Positions 1 to 6,444 of a stretch of DNA of 7,584 nucleotides are shown piece after piece (positions within the stretch are counted from its first letter, which is position 1; each line of letters begins with the position of its first letter). Made by a program: the position numbers and the translations under genes. The notes beneath the pieces are model-generated. The model had not been told where the DNA came from. It searched no databases and worked only from the letters and a program-made list of their open reading frames with translations. The DNA comes from Planctomycetota bacterium (GTDB lineage: Bacteria > Planctomycetota > UBA1135 > GCA-002686595). The DNA is taken from positions 1 through 7,584 of the forward strand of contig JAQBVH010000139.1 in the NCBI GenBank assembly GCA_027623615.1, written 5' to 3'.

Positions 1-969
1 GGAGCCGATGTTCTCGAAGAACGGCGTGACCCAGCCCTGCAGCTGACCCTGCACCTCCTCCATGCCCGCGCGCAGGACCATGCCGTTGGTCAGCTCGGCC
101 ACGAACAGCTGGCGTTCGAAGGGGCCGAAGCCGCCGCCGGTCGTGTCGGCGGTCAGGTTGCCGGTCGAGCGCGACCACTTGTAGGGGATCCAGATGGCCG
201 GCGCCTGCATGTAGGCGGCGGCGGGCGGCGGCACCTCGTCCGAGGCCACGGTGCCCGTCGAGCGGTACTCGCCCGTCCACTCGAGCGAGGCGGGGTGGCC
301 GTAGAAGCCGCCCTGCTCGATGTGATAGATCGGGCTCGCGGAGACCCAGTCGCCCTGGTTGTCGGTCACGAACAGGTTCCCGTCCGCGTCAGTGCCCACG
401 CCGCACGGCGAGCGCAGGCCGAGGGCCCAGGGCTCCACCTTGCCATCCTGCGAGACCTTCAGGCCCCAGCCGCGGTAGGGGACCGGCGCCTTGCCGTGCC
501 ACCACTTCGGGCTGAAGAAGCTCACGTTCAACGTGACGAGGAAGTCCCCGTCGGGGAACTGGGGCAGGCCGAAGGCGAACTCGTGGTAGTTACCGGAAGA
601 GCCCCAGTCGTTGGCGATCGTGTCGATCGTGTCGCAGTAGCCGTCGCCGTCGGTGTCCGACAGCTTCGACAGCTCCGTGCGCTGCAGCACGAAGATCTCG
701 TCGTCGACCACGTTGAGGCCCATGCCCTCCCAGAGGCCCTCCGCGAAGAGCGTGAAGCGGGCGTCGGCGGGGTCCTCGCACAGGGGGTTCTCGAGGATCC
801 AGACCTGCCCGCGGCGCGTGGACAGGACCATGCGACCGTCGGAGAGGAAGTCCATCCCACCGACCTCGAGCACGGCGCCCTCGGGCGAGGGGAGATGCTC
901 GAGGACGTAGGCGGGTTCCTGGGCGACGGCGAGGGAGGTGAAGAGCAGCGGCAGCGTGGTGCGGATCAT
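1..969 (-). CDS. PQQ/sorbosone dehydrogenase-type beta-propeller, secreted (3' end off window)
   Basis: Likely periplasmic or extracellular oxidoreductase of the sorbosone/glucose dehydrogenase-like propeller group that is abundant in Planctomycetota. It would oxidise a sugar or alcohol and pass electrons to a c-type cytochrome; the substrate is unknown. 323 codons are visible and the frame stays open to base 1. The N-terminus (MIRTTLPLLFTSLAVAQ) is a short signal peptide with likely cleavage near AVA-Q. Propeller-type segments include GGMDFLSDGRMVLST (about 37-51), HEFAFGLPQFPDG (129-141), GLRSPCGVGTDADGNLFVTD (184-203) and EQGGFYGHP (218-226). H129 is a candidate for the family's active-site histidine, by analogy only. 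Residues 105-116 (DTDGDGYCDTID) form an EF-hand/dockerin-like calcium loop. The ATG start is supported by GGGGAG 8 nt upstream and by a 4-nt overlap with the cytochrome gene. A C-terminal haem domain, common in this family, could lie beyond the edge. The family call is good; substrate and cofactor are inferred. Confidence 0.82.
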   Translation of the reverse strand, partial: MIRTTLPLLFTSLAVAQEPAYVLEHLPSPEGAVLEVGGMDFLSDGRMVLSTRRGQVWILENPLCEDPADARFTLFAEGLWEGMGLNVVDDEIFVLQRTELSKLSDTDGDGYCDTIDTIANDWGSSGNYHEFAFGLPQFPDGDFLVTLNVSFFSPKWWHGKAPVPYRGWGLKVSQDGKVEPWALGLRSPCGVGTDADGNLFVTDNQGDWVSASPIYHIEQGGFYGHPASLEWTGEYRSTGTVASDEVPPPAAAYMQAPAIWIPYKWSRSTGNLTADTTGGGFGPFERQLFVAELTNGMVLRAGMEEVQGQLQGWVTPFFENIGS

Positions 970-2057
970 CGGTAGATCTCCCCGAGGAACGTCTGGAAGG
1001 ACTCGGCCTCGATCAAGGCCGCGTGCAGGACGCGCGCGCGCCGCGGCGCGCCAGGCGAGAGTTGAAACCGGATCAGGCCACCGGTCTTCGGTTCACGGAC
1101 CTCGTAGTCCCCGTGCAGGATCACCATGTCGATCAGGTGTCCGCTGCCCTCGTCGAAGGTGGAGACCTTCTCGTAGAGCCGCTCGCCGTTCACCACGTTC
1201 GTGTACAGGTTCGTCGTGCCGTTGGCCCCGCTCGGGGTCCAGCGCAGGGCCAGGTCGAGCGGCGCGCCGCCGACAGCCTCGATCTCGTAGCTGCGCTCGA
1301 AGCCAGCGCCCGTGCTCACCCTGAGGACACCAGGCGTCTCCCTCACCCGCGCGACCGTGATGCCGTTGCGCTGCAGGTCATAGCTGATCGTGACCTGCGT
1401 GCCACGCACCGCGGTCTGCGTCAGGCGTGCCTTCAGGGGTTCGTCCCCGAGCGTCCACTCCGCACCCGGATTGCCGCTGCCGACCAGGTGCGTCACCTTC
1501 CCCAGCGGCCGCAGCGAGTTGCCGCCGCGCCCGCCCCAGTCCCGACGCTCGACGAAGTCGCCCTGGCGCACGGCCAACAGGCGCACGTCGTCCGCGCGGT
1601 ACTGGAACGTCGTGCCCGACGTCAGCCCGACGAGCAGCCCGCGCGGCCACTCCGGCACGCCTTGCCCGAGGGCGGGCAGGAAGCCACGCACGACGTGCGG
1701 TCGGTCGACGACTTCGAGGATCGTCTCGGCGCGCTCGACCTCCTTGCGTTCCGGACCGAGGGCGATCACGTACTCGATCATCGCGTTGCGCTCGTCCGCG
1801 CTCAGCGCCTCGGAGAACGAGGGCATCGGCGTCCCGGGGATGCCGAACTCGAGCGTGCGTCCGATGGCCGCCGACGTGTTGCCGTAGGAGAAGCCGCCAT
1901 CGAGGAAGGAGCGCGCCTTCTTCGGCAGGGGGGTGACGCCGTTGCCGTCGCCCTTCACGCCATGGCAGGTGGCGCAGTGCTGTTGGAACAGGGCGTTCGC
2001 GTCGAAGTCCTGTCCCACGACGGGGGCGCACAGGAGCAAGGTGGAGAGCAGCCTCAT
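966..2057 (-). CDS. Secreted c-type cytochrome with large C-terminal accessory domain
   Basis: 363-aa exported haem protein, probably the electron acceptor of the dehydrogenase encoded directly downstream. Residues 1-16 (MRLLSTLLLCAPVVGQ) are a signal peptide. A class I cytochrome c domain follows (about 18-103). Its CATCH haem-binding motif is C28-A-T-C31-H32, and M78 in the GTPMPSF segment is the likely distal axial ligand. Residues about 105-363 are not cytochrome. They contain WPRGLLVGLTSGTTFQYRAD, then DWGGRGG and a beta-rich tail. From memory this resembles the accessory region seen in planctomycete/Bacteroidota haem-dehydrogenase proteins, which I cannot check here. I chose the ATG at 2057 over an in-frame GTG at 2078 because AAGGA lies 4 nt upstream and the signal peptide then starts cleanly. 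The TGA overlaps the next ATG (966-969), indicating an operon. The cytochrome call is firm; the role of the C-terminal domain is unknown. Confidence 0.85.
   Translation of the reverse strand: MRLLSTLLLCAPVVGQDFDANALFQQHCATCHGVKGDGNGVTPLPKKARSFLDGGFSYGNTSAAIGRTLEFGIPGTPMPSFSEALSADERNAMIEYVIALGPERKEVERAETILEVVDRPHVVRGFLPALGQGVPEWPRGLLVGLTSGTTFQYRADDVRLLAVRQGDFVERRDWGGRGGNSLRPLGKVTHLVGSGNPGAEWTLGDEPLKARLTQTAVRGTQVTISYDLQRNGITVARVRETPGVLRVSTGAGFERSYEIEAVGGAPLDLALRWTPSGANGTTNLYTNVVNGERLYEKVSTFDEGSGHLIDMVILHGDYEVREPKTGGLIRFQLSPGAPRRARVLHAALIEAESFQTFLGEIYR
978..983 (-). promoter_or_regulatory. Shine-Dalgarno for the propeller dehydrogenase
   Basis: On the minus strand the hexamer GGGGAG lies 8 nt before the ATG at 969, inside the end of the upstream cytochrome gene. 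It supports this start and suggests re-initiation coupled to translation of the cytochrome. Confidence 0.5.
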
Positions 2058-2156
2058 GGGGTCCTTACGGGGAGTCACGGCCGCGCGCAGCCTACGGACG
2101 GCCTACCGATCCGGCCAGCCCTCCAGGGATCGCCAGCTCGCGTCGATACAGCCGGC
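2058..2156. promoter_or_regulatory. Divergent intergenic spacer, presumed promoter region
   Basis: This 99-nt stretch separates the outward-facing start codons of the cytochrome gene (minus) and the first sulfotransferase (plus). Both transcription units would have to start here or within the opposing genes. I see no convincing -35/-10 pair or operator palindrome, so the promoter role is inferred from gene orientation alone. The plus-strand gene has no clear Shine-Dalgarno: an AGGGA about 29 nt upstream of its ATG is too distant. Confidence 0.4.
2062..2066 (-). promoter_or_regulatory. Shine-Dalgarno AAGGA deciding the cytochrome start
   Basis: AAGGA on the minus strand ends 4 nt before the ATG at 2057. 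It favours this ATG over the in-frame GTG 21 nt further upstream (2078), which would add seven polar residues before the signal peptide. Confidence 0.45.
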
Positions 2157-3530
2157 ATGGACTCCGTCGCAACCTCTGCGGGGATCGCGCTGCTGGAGGC
2201 TGGTAACTTCCGCGCGGCTGCCGCGCAGTTCGAGCACGAGCTGCGCGCTGAGCCGAGCTCCTACAGCGCCGCGTACAACCTCGGTCTGGCCCTGTACAAG
2301 GCGAGTGAGCTCGCCGGTGCCCGCAAGGCCTTCGAGGGTGCGCTCGCGATCCGGCCGCGCCAGCCCGACGCCACCCTCAACCTGGCGCGGGTCGAGATCG
2401 ACGCGGGTGACCTCGACCGGGCGCGTGAGCTCGCCTCCTCGCTCGCCGCGCAGTCACGGGGTCAGGTCCTGCTCGGCCACATCGAGGAGATGTGCGGCGC
2501 CAAGGAGCGGGCGATCGCCTGCTACGAGCGCGCGCTGCGCCTCGACCCCGCCACCGTCGGCGGCTGGTGCGGGCTCGTGCGCATGGGTCAGACGTTCGAC
2601 GCCGATCAGCTCGAGGCCCTGGTCGACAGCGGTCAGCTCCAGCGCATTCAGGAGTCCGCCCTGCGCTTCGCCCTCGCCCAGCACTTCGACCGTGAGGGCC
2701 AGGCGCCACGCGCCTTCGGGCACGCCGCGCGCGCGAACGCCCTGCGCCGCTCCAACTTCCAGCCCGCGCACTATCGCGACCTGGTGGGCGCCCTGATGCG
2801 CGCGCAGATCCCGGTCACGTCGAACAGCGAGCTCGCGCCGATCTTCCTGATCGGCGCGCCGCGCACGGGCAGCTCCCTGCTCGAGCGCATCCTCGAGGGG
2901 CACCCCGAGACCAGGGCGTTCGGAGAGCGTCACGACGTCGGCCTGATCGCCCGAGAGCTCGACTTCCCCGCCCACGCTGCCGACCTGACGACGGAGGCGC
3001 TCGACGCCCTCGCGCAGCGCTACGTCGATGGGCTCGGCCCGCTCCCCGCGGGCGTGACCCGCCCCATCGAGAAGACACCCACGAACGTGCTGACCGCGGG
3101 TCTGCTGGCGGCGATGTTCCCGAAGGCGTCGTTCGTCTACCTGGCACGCGATGTACGGGACGTGGCCATCTCGAACTTCCTGATCAACTTCGGCGATCAC
3201 CGCGTGTCCTGCTCGACCTCGATCGAGAACCTGCACGCCTACCTGACCGAGACTGAGCGCCTCGGCCGCCACTGGGAGGCCGCGCCCGGGATGCGTGTCC
3301 GGCGCCAGGTCTACGAGGAGTTCGTCGACGATCCCGAGGGGCAGCTGCGTGAGCTGCTGGCCTTCCTCGGGCTGCCCTGGCACCCGGACTGCCTGCGCTT
3401 CGCCGACCGGGAATCACCGTGCAGGACGGCGAGCAGCCAGCAGGTGCGCGAGCCCCTGAACCGGCGCGGAATCGGCCGTTGGAAGCCCTACGCACCTTTC
3501 CTGGGCCCGTTGACTCAAGCCAAGCGCTGA
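2157..3530 (+). CDS. TPR-domain sulfotransferase (TPST-like), shorter paralogue
   Basis: 457-aa PAPS-dependent sulfotransferase with an N-terminal TPR region; no signal peptide is visible, so probably cytoplasmic. About four TPR-like helix pairs span residues 2-135; the clearest are 36-69 and 102-135 (ending ACYERALRLDP). A helical linker follows, then the sulfotransferase domain (about 228-450). The 5'-phosphosulfate loop is LIGAPRTGSSLLER (231-244). E257 in AFGERHDVG matches the position of the catalytic Glu of animal tyrosylprotein sulfotransferases. K306 lies in EKTPTN. The 3'-phosphate site is R331...S339 (ARDVRDVAISNF). The C-terminal motif QVREPLNRRGIGRW (429-442) is shared with the next gene. 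The ATG at 2157 gives a TPR helix almost from residue 1; the frame is open far upstream, but only as antisense to the cytochrome gene. There is no clear Shine-Dalgarno. The sulfated substrate (protein tyrosine, glycan or small molecule) is unknown. Confidence 0.88.
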   Translation: MDSVATSAGIALLEAGNFRAAAAQFEHELRAEPSSYSAAYNLGLALYKASELAGARKAFEGALAIRPRQPDATLNLARVEIDAGDLDRARELASSLAAQSRGQVLLGHIEEMCGAKERAIACYERALRLDPATVGGWCGLVRMGQTFDADQLEALVDSGQLQRIQESALRFALAQHFDREGQAPRAFGHAARANALRRSNFQPAHYRDLVGALMRAQIPVTSNSELAPIFLIGAPRTGSSLLERILEGHPETRAFGERHDVGLIARELDFPAHAADLTTEALDALAQRYVDGLGPLPAGVTRPIEKTPTNVLTAGLLAAMFPKASFVYLARDVRDVAISNFLINFGDHRVSCSTSIENLHAYLTETERLGRHWEAAPGMRVRRQVYEEFVDDPEGQLRELLAFLGLPWHPDCLRFADRESPCRTASSQQVREPLNRRGIGRWKPYAPFLGPLTQAKR

Positions 3531-3563
3531 TCGAGCCGAGGAGCCCAGCGTTCCCCCACGACG

Positions 3564-5342
3564 ATGGCGATCCCCAAGCAAAGCACGGACACCCTGCAGG
3601 CCCCCGCCCAGCTGGTCCGCGCAGCCCGTGAGCGGGCCGCCGCGCATGACCCCGAAGGCGCGGTGGAGCTGCTCGTCCAGGCCATCGGCCAGCGGCGGGA
3701 TCTCCCGCTGGCCTGGTGGAGCCTCGGGCAGGTGCTCGAGTCCCTAGGACGTTGGGTCGAGGCCTCACGCGCCTACGAGCAAGCGGCGCAGCTGCGCTCG
3801 AGCGACGCGCACGTGCAGCGCGACTACGGCCGCGCGTTGGTCAAGGTGGGACGACTCGAGGAGGCCGTGCGCCGCCTGCGCCGCGCGGCCAGCCTCGCGC
3901 CCCGCTCCGCCGAGTGCCAGGACCTGCTCGGACTCGCCTATCACGCCAGCGGCCGTCGCGCGGAAGCGCGCATGGCGTACCGTCGCGCGATCGAGCTCGA
4001 CCCCACGCGGGCGAGCGCGCACCATCACCTCGGGCTGCTGCTCGCCGAACGCGGGGAGATGCAGCCGGCCCTGGAGCACCTGCGCCAGGCGACCGAGCTC
4101 GCGCCCGAGCGACCGATCTATCACCGCGAGCTCGCGCGGGCGTCCCTGCGCGGCAAGAACGTTTCGCTCGCGCGCCTCGCCGCGTCGCGCGCGCTCCAGC
4201 ATGACCCGGACGACCCGGTCGCGCACCTGGTGATGGGCTGGACCCACGAGATGGCGGGCGACAGGTCGGCCTCGGTCACCAGCTACCGGCGCGCCCTCGA
4301 CCTCGACCCGCACCTGTCCGGCCCGTACTACAAGCTGGCGCGCCTCGGGGAGCTCGAGGACCTGGACGGCATCGCGCGCGAGCTCGAGCGCCCCGGCCGC
4401 TCGACCCTCGAGCGCAGCGAGCTCTACTTCGCGCGCGCGGAGATCCTGAACCGGAAGGACAAGCCGGACCAGGCCTGGCGCGCCTGGTCCCAGGGCAACG
4501 CGGAGAACTCGAGCGCGATCTCCTACGACCGCGCGGGCCACCGGGACCTCGTCGAGCGCATCATCCGCGCGACGCCGGCGGAGCTGTTCCAGGGCAGCCG
4601 CGGCATGGGCGACCCGAACCGGATGCCGGCCTTCATCGTCGGCATGCCGCGCAGCGGCACCTCGCTGATCGAGCAGCTCCTGGCCGTACACCCCCAGATC
4701 CTGCCCCTGGGCGAGCACACCGGCGTGCACGACCTCGGACGCGCCCTGCGCCGCTACACCGACGCGCAGCGCGAGTTCCCGGAGGGGTTGGCGGACCTCG
4801 AGCGGGACGACGCGGTGCGCATGGCCTCCGACTACCTGCGCTCGTTCGAGAAGCCCGCAGGGGACTTCGAGCGCATCGTCGACAAGGCTCCGGGGAACTT
4901 TCACTACCTCGGCCTGATCGCGATGATGCTGCCGAACGCCTGCGTCATCCACGTCAAGCGCGACCCGCTCGACACCTGCGTCTCGAACTGGACGACCAAC
5001 TACGGCCAGCAGCGCTGCGTCTTCGCCAGCGACCTCGACGACCTCGCGGACTACTACGAGGACTACCAGCGCCTGATGGAGCACTGGGCGCGCGTCCTGC
5101 CGATCCGCGTGCACGAGCTCGAGTACGAGGCGTTTGTCGCCGATCCCGGCGGCGAGGCGAGCAAGCTGCACCAGTTCCTCGACGTGCCCTGGAACCCGGC
5201 CTGCCTCGACTTCCATCGCTCGAAGCGCGACGTGCTGACCGCCAGCGCGCTGCAGGTGCGTCAGCCGGTACACCGCCGCTCGGTGGGCCGCTGGCGCAAG
5301 TTCGAGTCGCACCTGGGCCCGCTGCTGCGGCTGCGCGGGTAA
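3564..5342 (+). CDS. TPR-domain sulfotransferase (TPST-like), longer paralogue
   Basis: 592-aa sulfotransferase downstream of, and probably co-transcribed with, the 457-aa paralogue (33-nt gap). Seven TPRs with a regular 34-residue period cover about residues 14-251, with typical ends such as AIELDP (142-147) and ALDLDP (244-249); they probably form the substrate-docking superhelix. The sulfotransferase domain spans about 355-590. Its 5'-phosphosulfate loop is IVGMPRSGTSLIEQLL (358-373). The predicted catalytic Glu is E384 in LPLGEHTGV. K441 lies in VDKAPGNF. The 3'-phosphate site is R466...S474 (VKRDPLDTCVSN). The C-terminal motif is QVRQPVHRRSVGRW (564-577). All key PAPS-binding residues are present, so it should be active. 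There is no signal peptide. The only purine-rich stretch (GAGGAG, 3538-3543) is 20 nt from the ATG, too far for a normal Shine-Dalgarno, so translation may rely on coupling or an SD-independent start. The substrate is unknown. Confidence 0.9.
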   Translation: MAIPKQSTDTLQAPAQLVRAARERAAAHDPEGAVELLVQAIGQRRDLPLAWWSLGQVLESLGRWVEASRAYEQAAQLRSSDAHVQRDYGRALVKVGRLEEAVRRLRRAASLAPRSAECQDLLGLAYHASGRRAEARMAYRRAIELDPTRASAHHHLGLLLAERGEMQPALEHLRQATELAPERPIYHRELARASLRGKNVSLARLAASRALQHDPDDPVAHLVMGWTHEMAGDRSASVTSYRRALDLDPHLSGPYYKLARLGELEDLDGIARELERPGRSTLERSELYFARAEILNRKDKPDQAWRAWSQGNAENSSAISYDRAGHRDLVERIIRATPAELFQGSRGMGDPNRMPAFIVGMPRSGTSLIEQLLAVHPQILPLGEHTGVHDLGRALRRYTDAQREFPEGLADLERDDAVRMASDYLRSFEKPAGDFERIVDKAPGNFHYLGLIAMMLPNACVIHVKRDPLDTCVSNWTTNYGQQRCVFASDLDDLADYYEDYQRLMEHWARVLPIRVHELEYEAFVADPGGEASKLHQFLDVPWNPACLDFHRSKRDVLTASALQVRQPVHRRSVGRWRKFESHLGPLLRLRG

Positions 5343-5375
5343 CCAGCCCTGTTGGTGTCTGGCGTGGCGTGAGCC

Positions 5376-6152
5376 TCAGAATCCGACCCTGACCACGTTG
5401 CAGGGTGCATCAGGGTTCAAGTCGAGCCCTACTCCGTGATCCGGCTCCGTGAACAGGCCTTCTTCGCGGTGGAGGGTCAGCCACCTGGCTGATTCTCGAA
5501 TCCAGAGCAGCGAGGTCTCCTGTTCGGTTGCCTCGTGAACACCGCGGGTCTCCGACCCATCCGCGTGGTACTCACGGATATGGATCCACGGACTACTCCT
5601 CCGCAGACCCCGCCCACCAGAGTCCGTCCCAGACCTGGATGCCGTGCGCTGGTCACTCCAGCCCCGTACCGTCAGGGGTAGCTCGATGCCGCCCTCAAAC
5701 TCGACTCGGAAGGGAGCCTCACGCTCAACCGTGATCGTGATCTCCCCGCCGAGACTCGCCGCCTCGAGGTCCACTTGACTGCTGACGATGTGTTCTCCGC
5801 GAACGGAGATGCCGGTCAGGAAGCGCGGGACGCGCTCCAACATGAATTGGCCGTTCACGTCGGTGGAGGTGCGGAACTCGAGCCCGGCCCTGTGCCACGC
5901 AGTCGAGAGGGAGGCGACGACCTCGACGTTTGCAACAAGGGCGCCGTTCCAGCCGACGACCCGCCCGTGGAGAGGGTGGAAGGCGTCCGAGCGCTCCCGT
6001 AGCAGGGCGTCCTTCGTTCCTGCGGGTACGTCCTCGGAGTAGGCGTAGCTCGTCGCGTCGTCTGCACGGGCCACGACGGTGTAGCTTCGATCCAGGAGGC
6101 CCCAGATCTCGAACTCGCCCTCAGGTCCCGTCGTGTTGTGGACCTCCCGCAC
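5376..6152 (-). CDS. Carboxypeptidase-regulatory-like domain protein, probably truncated/frameshifted
   Basis: Body of a CarboxypepD_reg-like protein; these beta-sandwich domains occur in exported or surface proteins. As written it starts with GTG and has 258 residues. The first segment (residues 2-46: VHNTTGPEGEFEIWGLLDRS, YTVVARA, VPAGT) matches only the second half of such a domain (the DxEGxFEIxGLxxxxYTV pattern); the usual opening GxVxDxxGxPVxGAxV strand is missing. A fuller second domain runs about 60-118 (HGRVVGWNG, STDVNGQFMLERVP). The rest (about 145-258) is beta-rich and unrecognised. The frame has a stop just upstream, so the GTG is a forced start with no signal peptide. An exported N-terminus sits upstream in another frame (6121-6336). 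Base composition is visibly less GC-rich than the flanking genes. It is convergent with the sulfotransferase gene, 33 nt away. It may be a decaying gene or carry a sequence error. Confidence 0.55.
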   Translation of the reverse strand: MREVHNTTGPEGEFEIWGLLDRSYTVVARADDATSYAYSEDVPAGTKDALLRERSDAFHPLHGRVVGWNGALVANVEVVASLSTAWHRAGLEFRTSTDVNGQFMLERVPRFLTGISVRGEHIVSSQVDLEAASLGGEITITVEREAPFRVEFEGGIELPLTVRGWSDQRTASRSGTDSGGRGLRRSSPWIHIREYHADGSETRGVHEATEQETSLLWIRESARWLTLHREEGLFTEPDHGVGLDLNPDAPCNVVRVGF

Positions 6153-6336
6153 GGCTCTTGGGTGGGGACGAAGTTCCTGTCAGGGCATGTGGCGTCGATG
6201 CCACATGCTCCGGAAGTTCCTCGGAAGGACGAGAGGTGGAACTCGTACCTGCTTGCTGCGTCGTCCGGAGCAGGACGAAGATCAGCGCGGCGCCCGCAAG
6301 GGCGAGGAAGAGCAAGCTAGTGCTGCGCGCATTCAT
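6121..6336 (-). CDS. Membrane/signal-anchor N-terminal fragment, out of frame with the CarboxypepD_reg body
   Basis: 71-codon frame starting MNARSTSLLFLALAGAALIF. Residues about 7-24 form one hydrophobic helix (signal anchor or uncleaved signal), followed by a Ser/Thr/Pro-rich linker (about 25-62) and a short out-of-frame tail. This is the architecture expected at the N-terminus of the CarboxypepD_reg protein whose body lies at 5376-6152. The two frames overlap at 6121-6152, and the body frame is +1 relative to this one. Dropping one base in the C-rich run (plus-strand 6160-6167) would join them, but even then half of the first domain is absent. There is no good Shine-Dalgarno before the ATG at 6336. 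It could be a real small membrane protein, but a broken 5' end of the neighbouring gene is more likely. Confidence 0.45.
   Translation of the reverse strand: MNARSTSLLFLALAGAALIFVLLRTTQQAGTSSTSRPSEELPEHVASTPHALTGTSSPPKSRAGGPQHDGT
6185..6208. repeat. Perfect 9-bp inverted repeat with 6-nt loop
   Basis: GCATGTGGC (6185-6193) and GCCACATGC (6200-6208) are exact reverse complements around GTCGAT. The element lies inside the N-terminal fragment, about 18 nt upstream (in the minus-strand transcript) of the C-rich run where the frames would need to join. It has no following T-run in either direction, so it is not a typical intrinsic terminator. Confidence 0.6.
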
Positions 6337-6444
6337 GCCGGTTCGTTCGGGTGCTTGAAGCTCGTCGCTCCGAGGCCCCCCCGCACGCCCCCAACACTAC
6401 CAACTCCTGAGAGTCAGACCCGATCACCCTGACGGCCACACAGC
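6337..6444. other. Intergenic spacer between fetB-type gene and the CarboxypepD_reg region
   Basis: 108 nt with no credible coding frame, RNA gene or strong hairpin. It holds C-rich runs (around 6374-6391) and a weak CTGA/TCAG mini-palindrome near 6408-6417. Any terminator for the transporter unit or promoter for the downstream minus-strand gene would fall here, but neither is recognisable. Confidence 0.35.

Noticed and set aside
1023..2156. Stop-free plus-strand frame continuous with the first sulfotransferase, which would add 378 residues
   Set aside because: It is antisense to a convincing cytochrome gene with CATCH and a signal peptide, is Arg/Ala/Val-rich without domain character, and reflects high-GC codon bias. 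TPR sequence starts only at the ATG at 2157.
5025..5072. Acidic-flanked tyrosines (DLADYYEDYQ) in the longer sulfotransferase, resembling a tyrosine-sulfation site and hinting at self-modification
   Set aside because: The segment is in a helix position typically Tyr/Asp-rich in TPR-sulfotransferases (before the xHW motif), so structural conservation explains it better.
3765..5312. Long minus-strand open frame (515 codons) antisense to the longer sulfotransferase
   Set aside because: No recognisable domain; composition is that of a reverse-complement shadow of a GC-rich gene with clear TPR and PAPS motifs on the other strand. The same applies to 2454-3383 (minus) and 295-975 (plus).
5340..5376. 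Possible bidirectional terminator between the convergent genes
   Set aside because: Only 4-bp stems (ACCA/TGGT, CCAG/CTGG) and no T-run; not enough to call.
6121..6208. Programmed ribosomal frameshift joining the two CarboxypepD_reg frames
   Set aside because: The hairpin is upstream of the slippery run rather than downstream, there is no known +1 shift signal, and half a domain would still be missing. Mutation or sequence error is simpler.
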